NCBI GenBank assembly: GCA_002084115.1
Contig: MUIA01000168.1
Location: 1 to 47,575 of the forward strand
Length of the DNA stretch: 47,575 nt
Source: Oceanospirillales bacterium LUC14_002_19_P2
Lineage (GTDB): Bacteria > Pseudomonadota > Gammaproteobacteria > Pseudomonadales > Endozoicomonadaceae
Direction of reading: 5' to 3'
Shown here: positions 25,781 to 35,304 of the stretch, piece by piece
Numbering within the stretch: position 1 is the stretch's first letter
Layout: the number at the start of each line of letters is the position of its first letter
Translations under genes and position numbers: made by a program
Notes under the pieces: generated by a model
Seen by the model: the letters and a program-made list of their open reading frames with translations, nothing else
Told to the model about the DNA's origin: nothing
Database searches by the model: none

Positions 25781-27007
25781 ATGTCATTCGGCATCGGTTT
25801 GAGCGGTATGAAGGCCGCAAAGCGGGATCTTGAAGTTGTCAGTAATAACATTGCCAACTCAAACACCGTGGGTTTCAAGTCGTCACGGGCAGAATTTGCT
25901 GATGTGTATGCATCAACGCTGGATGGCAGTAGTGCCCGGGTCGTAGCGGGTGCCGGTGTCAAGGTGGCTGCCATTACCCAGAGCTTCCAGCAGGGGAACT
26001 TCAGCTATACCAGTGGGATTATGGACTTGGCGATTACGGGGAACGGCTTTTTCGTGGTCAATGACAATGGTTCATACCTGTATAGCCGTGCCGGCTATTT
26101 CGATCTGGACCGGGACAACTACGTGGTGGATAACCTGGGGCACAGATTGCAAGGCTTTGCATCGGATGCCAACGGCAACATCCTGTCGGGAAGTATTACT
26201 GACCTGCAAATTGATTCCTCTGATATGCCGGCCCAGGCAACATCTCAGCTGACTGGCCTTATTAATCTTGATTCTCGTAGTGATATCCCGACGTTAGCTA
26301 CATTCGATTCATCGGATCCTAACAGTTATAACACGACAATGGCATTCAACGTGTATGACAGTTTGGGTAACCCCCATACCTTAGGGCTCTATTTTGCGAA
26401 GGACCAGACAGTCGCAAATCAATGGAGCATTCATTACCAGTTGAACGGTGTGGATGTTGGCACAGCTGATCCACTGAACTTTAATACTGATGGCCAGATA
26501 TCTACGGGAAGTGGCACCTATACACAAGCGATTTCGGCTGCAACATTGGGCAATGGTGCCGATGCGTTGAACCTGAACCTGGATCTGACTGGCATGACGC
26601 AACTGGGTATCAGTTCCTCGGTTAACGGTGCCATTCAGAATGGTTTTCCTCCCGGTAAATTGTCAGGCATCCAGGTGAGTGAACAGGGGCAGGTTCAGGC
26701 TATTTACTCCAATGGCCAGACCTTGAGCCGGGGGCAGATCATTCTGGCGGGTTTCACCAACGAGCAGGGGCTTCAGTCGGTCGGTGACAGCTTATGGCGG
26801 GCTGGTTATGAGTCGGGTGATCCAGCCTACGGTCTTGCGGGCACAGGAACCCTGGGTTCTCTTGAGGCCGGTGCGCTGGAGCTCTCCAATGTTGATTTGT
26901 CGATAGAGTTGGTACGACTGATCGAAGCTCAACGGAATTACCAGGCCAATGCCAAGACCATTGAAACATCCAACACCCTGACCCAGACACTGATGAATAT
27001 CATCTGA
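25781..27007 (+). CDS. flgE: FlgE, hook protein
   Basis: The product is 408 residues, normal for FlgE. N-terminal SFGIGLSGMKAAKRDLEVVS and NNIANSNTVGFKSSRAEF, then the ALTGNGFF-like motif (LAITGNGFFVV), and C-terminal SNVDLSIELVRLIEAQRNYQ are diagnostic. It forms the hook. It has an AGGAGG site and a 61-base gap after flgD without an obvious promoter. Confidence 0.96.
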   Translation: MSFGIGLSGMKAAKRDLEVVSNNIANSNTVGFKSSRAEFADVYASTLDGSSARVVAGAGVKVAAITQSFQQGNFSYTSGIMDLAITGNGFFVVNDNGSYLYSRAGYFDLDRDNYVVDNLGHRLQGFASDANGNILSGSITDLQIDSSDMPAQATSQLTGLINLDSRSDIPTLATFDSSDPNSYNTTMAFNVYDSLGNPHTLGLYFAKDQTVANQWSIHYQLNGVDVGTADPLNFNTDGQISTGSGTYTQAISAATLGNGADALNLNLDLTGMTQLGISSSVNGAIQNGFPPGKLSGIQVSEQGQVQAIYSNGQTLSRGQIILAGFTNEQGLQSVGDSLWRAGYESGDPAYGLAGTGTLGSLEAGALELSNVDLSIELVRLIEAQRNYQANAKTIETSNTLTQTLMNII

Positions 27008-27034
27008 TGATGGGGCAGACAGGAGCAGGGCGAC

Positions 27035-27775
27035 ATGGATAAGTCCCTTTATATCGGTTTCTCCGGCGTGACCCGTGCGATGCGGGCCCAGCAGGTGCAT
27101 GCCAATAATCTGGCCAACCTGAACACCCGGGGATTCCGTAAAGACTTTGTTCATTCGATGGCTGTGCCGCTGCAGGGGGATGGTCATACAAGTCGGGCCA
27201 TGACGAAAGCAATGGGTACCAGCAGTGCGATGGGGGTTGGCCCTGCCATTCATACCGGACGTAATCTGGATATAGCCATCTCGGATGAAGGCTGGATCTC
27301 GGTTATTGATGAGAAGGGGCAGGAAGCTTATACCCGGGCGGGCCATCTGCGCCTTGATGCTGAGGGCCAGCTGGTGACTGGCAGTGGTCGTCCTGTCGCC
27401 AGTCTTGGGGGAGCGATTGATATACCGCAATACCGTCATATCGAAATTGGTGGGGATGGCACCATCAATATTGTGCCAGTGGGCGGCGTTACCATACAGC
27501 CTGTTGCTATTGGACAGATTAAATTGGTCAATCCTGATCCCCGGGACATCATCAAGGGGCCAGATGGCCTGTTCCGGCGTATTGATGGGCAGGAAGCCGA
27601 TCAGGACGCCGGCGTGCAGGTAAAACCGGGGTATCTGGAAGCCAGTAATGTGAATGCTGTAGAAGAAATGGTTCAGTTCATGAACCTGGCGCGGCAGTTT
27701 GAGTTTCAGTTCAAGGTGATGAAAAACGCGGAGACGCTGGCCGCCAGTGGCGATCAGTTGATACGCACAGAATAA
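27035..27775 (+). CDS. flgF: FlgF, proximal rod protein
   Basis: The product is 246 residues. It has the rod motif HANNLANLNTRGFRKDFVHS and the C-terminal SNVNAVEEMVQFMNLARQFE, with LDIAISDEGWISV where other rod proteins have the GNGFF motif. FlgF joins FlgB and FlgC in the proximal rod. It lies 27 bases after flgE and before flgG, in canonical order. Confidence 0.94.
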   Translation: MDKSLYIGFSGVTRAMRAQQVHANNLANLNTRGFRKDFVHSMAVPLQGDGHTSRAMTKAMGTSSAMGVGPAIHTGRNLDIAISDEGWISVIDEKGQEAYTRAGHLRLDAEGQLVTGSGRPVASLGGAIDIPQYRHIEIGGDGTINIVPVGGVTIQPVAIGQIKLVNPDPRDIIKGPDGLFRRIDGQEADQDAGVQVKPGYLEASNVNAVEEMVQFMNLARQFEFQFKVMKNAETLAASGDQLIRTE

Positions 27776-27802
27776 AAGGAAGTACAGAGGGGTACAGGGA
27801 CG

Positions 27803-28591
27803 ATGAACCCGGCTTTATGGATCAGTAAGACAGGTCTGGCGGCGCAGGATCGCCATATGGCGACGATTTCCAATAATCTCGCCAACGTCAATACAGTAGG
27901 CTTCAAGCGTGACAGAGTCAGCTTTGAAGACCTTTTTTATCACATCGAAAAACAGCCGGGTGCACTGGCAGATCAGCAGAATATTTTACCTTCAGGTATG
28001 CAGGTGGGTACCGGTGTTCGTGTGACCGGCACGCAGAAAATATTCACAACCGGTAACTACCAAACGACCGAACAGGCTTTGGATATGGCCGTTGTCGGTA
28101 ATGGTTTTTTCCAGATCGCCATGCCGGATGGTTCCCAGGCCTATACCCGTAACGGTCAGTTCCACATGAATGCCGAGGGCACGATTGTGACGGCCAATGG
28201 TTTGCCGTTAGAGCCCGGTATTCAGATTCCCAGTGATGCAGTGACTGTCACCGTCAGTGAAGATGGCAGTGTGATTGCGTCATTGCCCGGTGTTGTCGAA
28301 ACCGTGGACCTTGGTCAAATCCCTCTCATTACGTTTGTGAACTCGGCGGGCTTGCAGGCCAAAGGGGGCAACCTGTTTGTTGAGACTGCAGCCAGTGGAG
28401 CACCTGTCGAAAACCTCGCTGGTGCCAACGGTGTCGGGAAGATCAAGCAGTTCACGTTGGAGATGTCCAATGTCAGTGCGGTAGAAGAACTGGTCAACAT
28501 GATCTCGGTACAACGCGCCTATGAGATGAACTCCAAGGTGATCTCTGCAGCGGATCAGATGATGCAATTTGTGAATCAGGCGTTGGGATGA
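27803..28591 (+). CDS. flgG: FlgG, distal rod protein
   Basis: The product is 262 residues, the exact usual FlgG length. Motifs are ISNNLANVNTVGFKRDRVSF, DMAVVGNGFFQIAMPDG, YTRNGQFHMNAEG and SNVSAVEELVNMISVQRAYE. FlgG forms the distal rod that crosses the peptidoglycan and the P and L rings. Its stop overlaps the flgH start by ATGA. Confidence 0.97.
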   Translation: MNPALWISKTGLAAQDRHMATISNNLANVNTVGFKRDRVSFEDLFYHIEKQPGALADQQNILPSGMQVGTGVRVTGTQKIFTTGNYQTTEQALDMAVVGNGFFQIAMPDGSQAYTRNGQFHMNAEGTIVTANGLPLEPGIQIPSDAVTVTVSEDGSVIASLPGVVETVDLGQIPLITFVNSAGLQAKGGNLFVETAASGAPVENLAGANGVGKIKQFTLEMSNVSAVEELVNMISVQRAYEMNSKVISAADQMMQFVNQALG

Positions 28592-29307
28592 TTATGAGAC
28601 TTAATATTCTAATTCTGACGTTTATGGGTGTGCTGCTAACGGCGGGGTGTTCGACGGCTCCTCAGCAGAAAATACTACGGGATATACCGGTTGCTGAGGA
28701 AGCAGTTGTTCAGATGTCTGTGCAGCCGGCTGTTATTAACAACGCAGAACATCATGGCAGTCTCTTTCGTAAAGCGTATTCCATGCAGCTGTTTTCGGAT
28801 CGGAGGGCTTATCGATCCGGCGATATCCTTACCGTAAAACTGGAAGATGGAACCCGAATTACCAAAGACTCCAATACGACAATGGATAAGCGCGGTACGA
28901 TCGCGGTGTCTGATCCTATCATTTTTGGCAAGACCGGTGCTGATATTCTGGGCGGTACGAATTCACTGGCGTTGAATGTTGCACCCAACCGGAACTTCAC
29001 GGGTAATACAGCCCTGTCTCGGGGATATAGCATTCAAAGTGGTTATGTCACTGTTCAGGTGACGGAAGTCATGAGTAACGGTGCGTTGCGGGTCAAAGGT
29101 GAGAAATGGCTCAAGCTGAATAATGAAGCTGAATTTGTTCGCTTGAGTGGTCTGGTCAGACCTGAAGATATTGATACCAATAACGAAGTGTCTTCCAGGC
29201 GGTTGGCGGAAGCCAAAATTACTTATTCCGGTGTCGGTTATCAGGAAAGTGTTCATGAACCGGGCTGGTTAATGAAGCTCGTTAATAGTCCGTTTTTCCC
29301 GTTTTAA
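28588..29307 (+). CDS. flgH: FlgH, L-ring lipoprotein
   Basis: The product is 239 residues with a lipoprotein signal peptide ending in the lipobox LTAGC (Cys about residue 21). Family segments are LFSDRRAYRSGDILTVKLED and the C-terminal VRPEDIDTNNEVSSRRLAEA. FlgH makes the outer-membrane L ring. A second Met two codons later (28594) is an alternative start. Confidence 0.95.
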   Translation: MIMRLNILILTFMGVLLTAGCSTAPQQKILRDIPVAEEAVVQMSVQPAVINNAEHHGSLFRKAYSMQLFSDRRAYRSGDILTVKLEDGTRITKDSNTTMDKRGTIAVSDPIIFGKTGADILGGTNSLALNVAPNRNFTGNTALSRGYSIQSGYVTVQVTEVMSNGALRVKGEKWLKLNNEAEFVRLSGLVRPEDIDTNNEVSSRRLAEAKITYSGVGYQESVHEPGWLMKLVNSPFFPF

Positions 29308-29321
29308 GCGAAGGAGTCGCT

Positions 29322-30434
29322 ATGGGCAAGGATGCCTGCAAACGACAGATTGCATTTTTTATGGGCTTGTTGCTGTTTTTGATAGCGGTACCGGCTCGTG
29401 CAGAACGTCTGCTGGATCTGGTGGATATTCAGGGTGTGCGAAATAACCCATTGATCGGTTATGGCCTGATTGTTGGGCTGAATGGCACCGGGGATAAATC
29501 GACAGAATTTACTGACCAGTCACTGAAAAACCTGTTACGGGAATTTGGGGTAACCCAAGCGGGCACGGATCTTAAGTCCAAGAATGTTGCTGCTGTTTCC
29601 GTGCACGCCACGTTGACGCCATTTGTACGAGCCGGTCAGCGTATCGATATCAGTGTCTCGTCTCTGGGCGATGCCAAGAGTCTCAGTGGTGGCACGTTGT
29701 TGATGACACCACTGAAGGGTATTGATGGCGAGATCTATGCCGTTGCCCAGGGCGACCTGGTGGTTGGCGGTGCTGGTGCCAGTGGTGCCAGTGGTTCCAG
29801 TGTCACGATCAATACGCTGACTGTCGGCCGTATCCCCAACGGTGCGATTGTTGAACGCAGTGTACCGAGCAGTTTTTCGTCTAACCGGGAAATTGTCCTT
29901 AACTTGCGTGATCCAGGCTTCAGTACCGCCCGTCGTATTGTGCAGGCTGTGAATCAGAAGTTTGGTCCGGATGTGGCCCGTGCCCGCGACAGTGCCTCCA
30001 TTGTGATTGCGGCACCACGGGATAGCAGTCAGCGGGTGACGTTTATGTCGGTACTCGAAAACCTCGATATTGAGGCTGCCGCTCCCCCTGCGCGTGTGAT
30101 TTTCAATTCACGCACCGGCACCGTGGTGATCGGACAACATGTCAGGGTGTTACCGGCAGCCGTCAGTCATGGCAGTTTAATAGTCACAATTAACGAAGGG
30201 ACGAAAGTCAGCCAGCCTGAGGCAGAATCACTCGGCCAAACGGTGGTTACCCCGGAAAGCGAAGTGACCATTGAACAGCAGCGTGGCGCGCTGTTTATGC
30301 TGCCGGAAGAAGCCTCCCTGCAGGATATTATTTCTGCCATTAACAGTGTGGGCGCTTCACCGGCAGATCTCATGTCCATATTGCAGGCCCTCAAGCAGGC
30401 CGGCGCACTCAGAGCGGAGTTGATCGTCATATGA
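29322..30434 (+). CDS. flgI: FlgI, P-ring protein
   Basis: The product is 370 residues with a signal peptide ending VPARA-ER. Typical motifs are RLLDLVDIQGVRNNPLIGYG, LIVGLNGTGDKS, and the C-terminal DLMSILQALKQAGALRAELI. FlgI makes the periplasmic P ring around the distal rod and is helped by FlgA. GAAGGAG precedes the start. Confidence 0.96.
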   Translation: MGKDACKRQIAFFMGLLLFLIAVPARAERLLDLVDIQGVRNNPLIGYGLIVGLNGTGDKSTEFTDQSLKNLLREFGVTQAGTDLKSKNVAAVSVHATLTPFVRAGQRIDISVSSLGDAKSLSGGTLLMTPLKGIDGEIYAVAQGDLVVGGAGASGASGSSVTINTLTVGRIPNGAIVERSVPSSFSSNREIVLNLRDPGFSTARRIVQAVNQKFGPDVARARDSASIVIAAPRDSSQRVTFMSVLENLDIEAAAPPARVIFNSRTGTVVIGQHVRVLPAAVSHGSLIVTINEGTKVSQPEAESLGQTVVTPESEVTIEQQRGALFMLPEEASLQDIISAINSVGASPADLMSILQALKQAGALRAELIVI

Positions 30435-30781
30435 CACCAGGGATGAACATTGATTATTCAGGGATGGTTTCCGGTGCCGATTTATTGACGCATCAGAATA
30501 AACCCAAAAGCATGGAGCAGGCGACGAAGGCGTTTGAATCGCTGTTCATCAATATGATGCTCAAAAGTGCACGGGCAGCGAATGAAACCCTCGGGGGGGA
30601 TGACCTGATGGGGGGCTCGGAGATGTCTCTGTATTACTCCATGATGGACAGCCGAATAGCGACAGAAATGAGCAAGACCGGTGCGTTTGGCCTGGCGGAG
30701 GTCATGATGCGCCAGTTCGGTTATGAGCAGGATACAGGTGCCGATAAACCCAAAGGCACCCTGTTGGATCAGACCATATGA
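30431..30781 (+). CDS. flgJ: Short FlgJ, rod-binding protein without muramidase domain
   Basis: The product is 116 residues. It has the rod-cap domain only: QATKAFESLFINMMLKSARA, MSLYYSMMDSRIATEMSK and GFGLAEVMMRQ-like ending. The second half of enteric FlgJ, a peptidoglycan-hydrolase domain of about 150 residues, is missing, and the next gene is flgK. Single-domain FlgJ is known in other bacteria; the rod would then need a separate hydrolase. The start overlaps the flgI stop by ATGA. Confidence 0.92.
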   Translation: MTPGMNIDYSGMVSGADLLTHQNKPKSMEQATKAFESLFINMMLKSARAANETLGGDDLMGGSEMSLYYSMMDSRIATEMSKTGAFGLAEVMMRQFGYEQDTGADKPKGTLLDQTI

Positions 30782-30807
30782 TCTGGGTGCGGTAAAGGAG
30801 TATACCA

Positions 30808-32769
30808 ATGAGTGGTTTGCTGGAAATTGGTAAAAGCGGGATTCTGGCCTCTCAGCGCATGATGGAGACCAGCAGTCACAACGTCACCAATGTCAATACA
30901 CCGGGATTCACCCGCCAGGATGTGCAGCTCTACAATGCGCCTGGGGTAACGACCGGAAATGGTGTCACAGCGGGTCAAGTACGTCGAATCAATAATGAAT
31001 TTCTGACGGCCCAAATTCGTGAAAATCTTACCCTCTACAACCAGAAGTCTACGACTGCCGGCTATATGTCCTCCCTGGACAGCTATCTTGGCAATGAAAG
31101 TTCAGTATTGACCACGGGGCTTGAGCAGTTTTTCTCGGCAGTCAATGTCGCGACCGTTGATCCTCTGTCTTCCGTTGCCCGTCAAAATATCATCAGTGAG
31201 GCCACTTCTCTGTCCCAACAGTTTCATGCGGTGTATGAGCAGCTGGATGGTCAGGCGAGCCTGTTGGATAACCAGATGGAAGCCGCTGTAGAGAAGGTCA
31301 ATTCCCTGATTGTCAGTATTGCCGGTTACAACGAAAGGATTCGAGCTTCCCAGAACGGGGTCAGTGAACCAAATGACCTGTACGATTTGCGTGAGCACGC
31401 TATGGAAGAGCTGTCCGGGCTGGTCGGGATCACGGTGCTGGACCAGGCGGATGGCATGGTGGGTGTTTATCTGAATTCCGGGCATCCCCTGGTGCTCGAA
31501 TCCCAATATAACAGTTTGACGGTCATTGATGATCCGCTGGATCCCAATATAGTCGGACTTGGGCTGAATAACGGGGTATCTGTCGTACCGCTGTCTGGCA
31601 ACGTGAGTGGCACTATCGGGGGGTTACAGGAGTTTCAGACGGGCGTTCTCAGTACGGCGCTGAATGAGATAGGCCGGGTCGCCATGGTGTTTTCAGAACA
31701 GGTTAACAATATTCTTTCTACCGGTTTTGACTTGGGGGACCGACAGGGCTGGCCCTCCAGTCAGATGATGGCAGACATTAACTGGCAACCGGCTTCTGAC
31801 CGCGTAGTGCCTGCCGATGGGAATACCGGTTCGGCAGAATTTGGCGTAAACGTCACCAGCCAGACCAGCATTGTGGCTGGTGGCGAGTATGTGATGACCA
31901 TCTCAGGCGGTAACTATGACATTGTCCGCAGCATTGACAGTGTCAGCGTGGCGAGTGGCACGGTTGCCTCATTGGCGACAACGCCCCCTTCCTTTGATGG
32001 CCTGGAAATGCAGCTGTTCACCGATCCGGCCAATATCCAGAATGGTGACGTATACACCGTAGAATTTCCCGTGAGCGGTATTCCTGCAGCGGAAAGGGTT
32101 CGGGTGGCAACGAGCCAGCCGGGCAGTGATGCCTTCATGTTGCTGTCCGTTCAGGACGCCCAGCAGCTGACCGCGAGTGATTACGAACTGCGTATTCTCG
32201 ATAACGGCGGTACGACTGAGTATCGTGTGACCCGAAAGACGGATGGCCAGCAGGTAGGTTCCGGCACGGTACCGGCTACGGCACCGCCGGGTGTTGTACT
32301 GGCTGACTTTGATGGGTTGCAGCTCACCATCAATGGCGGAACGCTGAATGCCGGAGAGATTTACCTGCTACAACCCACCCGGCAAGGGGGGGATGAGATC
32401 GCTGTCATTAATGACAACCCGACCCAGTTGGCCCTGGCCGGCATCGCATCAACGCCGGGTGACAACACCATTGCCAGAAGCCTGGCAGAGCTTCAAGCCA
32501 GTGATGTTATTGGTGGTGAATACAGCCTTTCAGAGGGGTATACCCAGTTGGTGGGACGTGTCGCCGTCATGACGTTCCAGACCGAGACGGCCAAGGAAAC
32601 AACGAACTCTATGCTGATGAAAGCGCAGGAAGAGCGCAATAATTACAGCGGTGTCAACCTGGATGAAGAAGCCATGACCCTGATCCGTGCAGAGCAGGCC
32701 TATGCGGCCAGTGCACAGGTGGTGGCTTCCGCGCAACGGATCTTCGACACCCTGATCGGCTCGCTGTAA
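30808..32769 (+). CDS. flgK: FlgK, hook-filament junction protein 1
   Basis: The product is 653 residues, on the long side for FlgK. N-terminal motifs are LEIGKSGILASQRMMETSSH and NVTNVNTPGFTRQDVQL; the C-terminus has GVNLDEEAMTLIRAEQAYAA and AQRIFDTLIGSL. It is the first junction protein after the hook. AAGGAG precedes the start. The central surface domain (about 330-520) is variable and accounts for the extra length. Confidence 0.95.
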   Translation: MSGLLEIGKSGILASQRMMETSSHNVTNVNTPGFTRQDVQLYNAPGVTTGNGVTAGQVRRINNEFLTAQIRENLTLYNQKSTTAGYMSSLDSYLGNESSVLTTGLEQFFSAVNVATVDPLSSVARQNIISEATSLSQQFHAVYEQLDGQASLLDNQMEAAVEKVNSLIVSIAGYNERIRASQNGVSEPNDLYDLREHAMEELSGLVGITVLDQADGMVGVYLNSGHPLVLESQYNSLTVIDDPLDPNIVGLGLNNGVSVVPLSGNVSGTIGGLQEFQTGVLSTALNEIGRVAMVFSEQVNNILSTGFDLGDRQGWPSSQMMADINWQPASDRVVPADGNTGSAEFGVNVTSQTSIVAGGEYVMTISGGNYDIVRSIDSVSVASGTVASLATTPPSFDGLEMQLFTDPANIQNGDVYTVEFPVSGIPAAERVRVATSQPGSDAFMLLSVQDAQQLTASDYELRILDNGGTTEYRVTRKTDGQQVGSGTVPATAPPGVVLADFDGLQLTINGGTLNAGEIYLLQPTRQGGDEIAVINDNPTQLALAGIASTPGDNTIARSLAELQASDVIGGEYSLSEGYTQLVGRVAVMTFQTETAKETTNSMLMKAQEERNNYSGVNLDEEAMTLIRAEQAYAASAQVVASAQRIFDTLIGSL

Positions 32770-32784
32770 CAAGGAGGTATTGCC

Positions 32785-33951
32785 ATGCGTGTGAGCACGG
32801 TGCAGTTCAACAATATGATGGTCGCTTCCATGCAGCAGCAGGGGAGCGAACTGGCCAAGACCTATGATGGCATTACTTCGGGCAAGCGCCTGCAACAGCC
32901 CTCGGATGATGCGCTTGCTGCCGTACAGATATTGCATCTGAACAAGGAGGTGGCCTTCCTTGAACAGTACACTGACAACATTGATGCGCTGGATAATGAG
33001 CTGCGTCAGGAAGAAACCCTTCTGACCAACATGGTGAACGTGCTCCAGGGCATCCGGGAAACCATTGTGCTGACAGGTAATGTCGCTGTAGGGCCGCAGG
33101 GGCTTGAATCTATTTCCGGTGTGCTGGGTGAGCAGATGGATGAACTGCTCAGTCTGGTCAACTTTCGTCGTTCCGACGGGCAGTATTTCTTTTCGGGGAC
33201 AACCGCGCAGACGTTGCCGGTAGCAGAAACCGCAACTCCCGGCGTTTACGAATACCAGGGCTCTGAAGGGCAGCGTCAGGTGGCGATCAGCGGCAGTACG
33301 GAAGTGGCGGCCAATGATCCAGCGTCAGACCTGTTCTTCAACAGTGGGGTACAGGTAGTGACGAATGTAGGTACCGCAACACTCGAGGAGATGAGTATTC
33401 TTGATCTGGATACCTTCAGCCTGTATTCCAGTATTTCTGTAGAAAATGTTGCCGGTACCTGGACGGCCACAGCGACCCCCAAGGATGGCAGCCCGGCCGT
33501 GCTCTTGCCTGTCACTGTCACGGCTGATGAATTGAGGATTACCGGGTTGCTTTCTGCCAACATTGACGGCACCACAGCAGTAGGGGATCGCTTCACTCTC
33601 ACGGCCGTTGATACCTTCACAGCCTTATCTGCCTTTGCTACGGATATTGCCAATGGCCAGAGCTTTGTGCCGGGGGAAGTGCTCGGTGACATGCTTAAAA
33701 TCATTGATAACACCATCGAAAAAGTGGGGCAGGTACAGACCCGAATTGGTGGACGACTCAACACCATGTCCTCCGTAGGCAACAGCCACGAGGATGTCAT
33801 TCTGATGAACAAGACCCTGCGTTCAGGCCTGGAAGATCTGGATTATGCCGAGGCGATTTCCCGGCTCAACCTGCAGCAAACAGCCCTGACGGCAGCCCAG
33901 CAGACGTTTGTCAAAATTCAGGGAATGTCCCTGTTTGATTACATGCGATAA
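32785..33951 (+). CDS. flgL: FlgL, hook-filament junction protein 3
   Basis: The product is 388 residues. It starts MRVSTVQFNNMMVASMQQQG with ITSGKRLQQPSDDALAAVQ, and ends with YAEAISRLNLQQTALTAAQQ and FVKIQGMSLFDYM, the FlgL signature. It joins the hook to the filament. A perfect AAGGAGGT lies upstream. A small hairpin without a T-run (33953-33967) follows the stop, then the flgM promoter. Confidence 0.95.
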   Translation: MRVSTVQFNNMMVASMQQQGSELAKTYDGITSGKRLQQPSDDALAAVQILHLNKEVAFLEQYTDNIDALDNELRQEETLLTNMVNVLQGIRETIVLTGNVAVGPQGLESISGVLGEQMDELLSLVNFRRSDGQYFFSGTTAQTLPVAETATPGVYEYQGSEGQRQVAISGSTEVAANDPASDLFFNSGVQVVTNVGTATLEEMSILDLDTFSLYSSISVENVAGTWTATATPKDGSPAVLLPVTVTADELRITGLLSANIDGTTAVGDRFTLTAVDTFTALSAFATDIANGQSFVPGEVLGDMLKIIDNTIEKVGQVQTRIGGRLNTMSSVGNSHEDVILMNKTLRSGLEDLDYAEAISRLNLQQTALTAAQQTFVKIQGMSLFDYMR

Positions 33952-34019
33952 AGGGCTCTGAGAGCCCCCAGGACTGTCAGAAAAGCAGCGTAATTTTGCC
34001 GGTTTTGGCCTTCGCAGAT

Positions 34020-34046
34020 TCAAGATTTACAGAAAATTACCGATTG
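34020..34046 (+). promoter_or_regulatory. Sigma-28 type promoter of flgMN
   Basis: TCAAGATT (34020-34027) and ACCGATTG (34039-34046) are exactly 11 bases apart, close to the sigma-28 consensus. It lies about 35 bases before the flgM start. Control of flgM by the sigma factor it inhibits is the usual feedback design. Confidence 0.62.
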
Positions 34047-34081
34047 TTTGATTCAGAACGATCGGAAAAAAAGAGTCTGCC

Positions 34082-34381
34082 ATGTCCAGAATCAGTGGAG
34101 TGAACAAGTCGAGTTCTGGCACTCGGCTATCGGGGATGACGGCTACCCGGCAGGTACCAGCCCCTTCGGCCATTACCGGCACAGACCGGCTGGAATTGAG
34201 TGACCAGGCACGTCTTCTGGGCATTCTGGAAGATGAGGTGGAGCAGCTGCCGGTTATTGATATGGCAAAAGTAGAGTCGCTGCGGGAAGCCATTCAGTCC
34301 GGAAAAATGCCCATCGACAGGGAATTACTGGCCAAAAAAATCCAGCAATTTGAGAGTTTCCTTCAGGATATCGACTCATGA
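34082..34381 (+). CDS. flgM: FlgM, anti-sigma-28 factor
   Basis: The product is 99 residues, typical of FlgM. The C-terminal sigma-binding half is recognisable: DRLELSDQARLLGILEDEVE, VIDMAKVESLREAIQSGKMP and ELLAKKIQQFE. FlgM holds sigma-28 inactive until it is exported after hook completion. It is followed by flgN with a 4-base overlap. In Vibrio and Aeromonas lateral systems I recall flgM and flgN next to flgA; here they follow flgL. Confidence 0.9.
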   Translation: MSRISGVNKSSSGTRLSGMTATRQVPAPSAITGTDRLELSDQARLLGILEDEVEQLPVIDMAKVESLREAIQSGKMPIDRELLAKKIQQFESFLQDIDS

Positions 34382-34863
34382 CCACTACAGCTTCCGACGC
34401 GACGCTCACAGCACTGCGCCAAACCAACCGCCTTCTGACCCGGATGGAGCAATTACTGGAGCAGCAATACCAGTACCTGCTGGCTCGGGATATGGTCTCC
34501 CTGGAGCAGGAAAGCAGTCGGCTCTCGGGCTTGATTGAAGAGCTGGAAATTGATGCCTCACAGAGAAACCAGCTCCTGACATCCCAAGGGTTGACCACCG
34601 ATATGGCGGGAATGAATCAGTGGATTGCCGGATTGCCTGCAGAGGTTCAGGACGACGCACGTGAGCTTTGGACAACCATCAGAAAACAGATGGTGCGCTG
34701 TCGTGAGATGAACCTGATGAATGGCCGCCTGCAGGGACGGTTACGTTCTGCCACGGCACGGCTGGTGGAGTTATTCTGGGGTAACTCGGTTGCCAGGGCC
34801 GGGTATAACCAGGGGGGGCAGTTGGAACGCGCAAGCCACCCGAGGAATATCGACCGTGCCTGA
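34378..34863 (+). CDS. flgN: FlgN, chaperone of FlgK and FlgL
   Basis: The product is 161 residues, mostly helical, and fits FlgN: LLEQQYQYLLARDMVSLEQE near the N-terminus, REMNLMNGRLQGRLRSATAR in the C-terminal part. It would guard FlgK and FlgL before export. It overlaps flgM by ATGA. Its TGA stop abuts the stop of the convergent fliJ gene with no base between. Confidence 0.87.
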   Translation: MTTTASDATLTALRQTNRLLTRMEQLLEQQYQYLLARDMVSLEQESSRLSGLIEELEIDASQRNQLLTSQGLTTDMAGMNQWIAGLPAEVQDDARELWTTIRKQMVRCREMNLMNGRLQGRLRSATARLVELFWGNSVARAGYNQGGQLERASHPRNIDRA

Positions 34864-35304
34864 TCAGGCATCCTGACGCTGATCAATGTATTGCCGGATG
34901 GCATGATCATCCAGCATTTTCTGTTCACTCTTGATGAGCTTCATACGGCTTTTCTGCTGTATCTTTTCCAGTAATTTTTCCATCGCCTTGAGCTTGCGGT
35001 GCTCGCCTGCGGCCTCCAGGCTGAGCTGGTTGTATTCCTCCTGACCACGGTCGACTCGCTGGTGCTGCAAGTCTGCCACCTGCTGGAGAAGGTTTCGAAA
35101 GCGGATCAGGTTGATCACGGACATGGGCGTCACCTGGGTATCGGTGTCTGTCCGGTAGTCACTGATGGCCTGCTGCAGGTAGGTCAGTTGGTCACGCTGC
35201 TGATTCAGGCTCTGCTCCGACTGGAGTGCTTTTTTCATGGCTTCCCGGTAGCGCTGCTGTTGAATCTCCAGGCATTTCTCCAGGAGCTGGACTGATGTGC
35301 TCAT
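34864..35304 (-). CDS. fliJ: FliJ, export ATPase stalk protein
   Basis: The product is 146 residues, a long coiled coil of Gln, Glu, Arg and Leu, as expected for FliJ. It inserts into the FliI ring and connects it to FlhA. There is no catalytic motif; the call rests on length, coiled-coil nature and position directly after fliI, whose stop it overlaps by 4 bases. It is the last gene of the motY-lafK-fliEFGHIJ block. Confidence 0.87.
   Translation of the reverse strand: MSTSVQLLEKCLEIQQQRYREAMKKALQSEQSLNQQRDQLTYLQQAISDYRTDTDTQVTPMSVINLIRFRNLLQQVADLQHQRVDRGQEEYNQLSLEAAGEHRKLKAMEKLLEKIQQKSRMKLIKSEQKMLDDHAIRQYIDQRQDA

Noticed and set aside
33953-33967. Hairpin GGGCTC/GAGCCC after flgL
   Set aside because: It has a stem of six with a loop of three and no T-run; it may slow transcription but is not a supported terminator.
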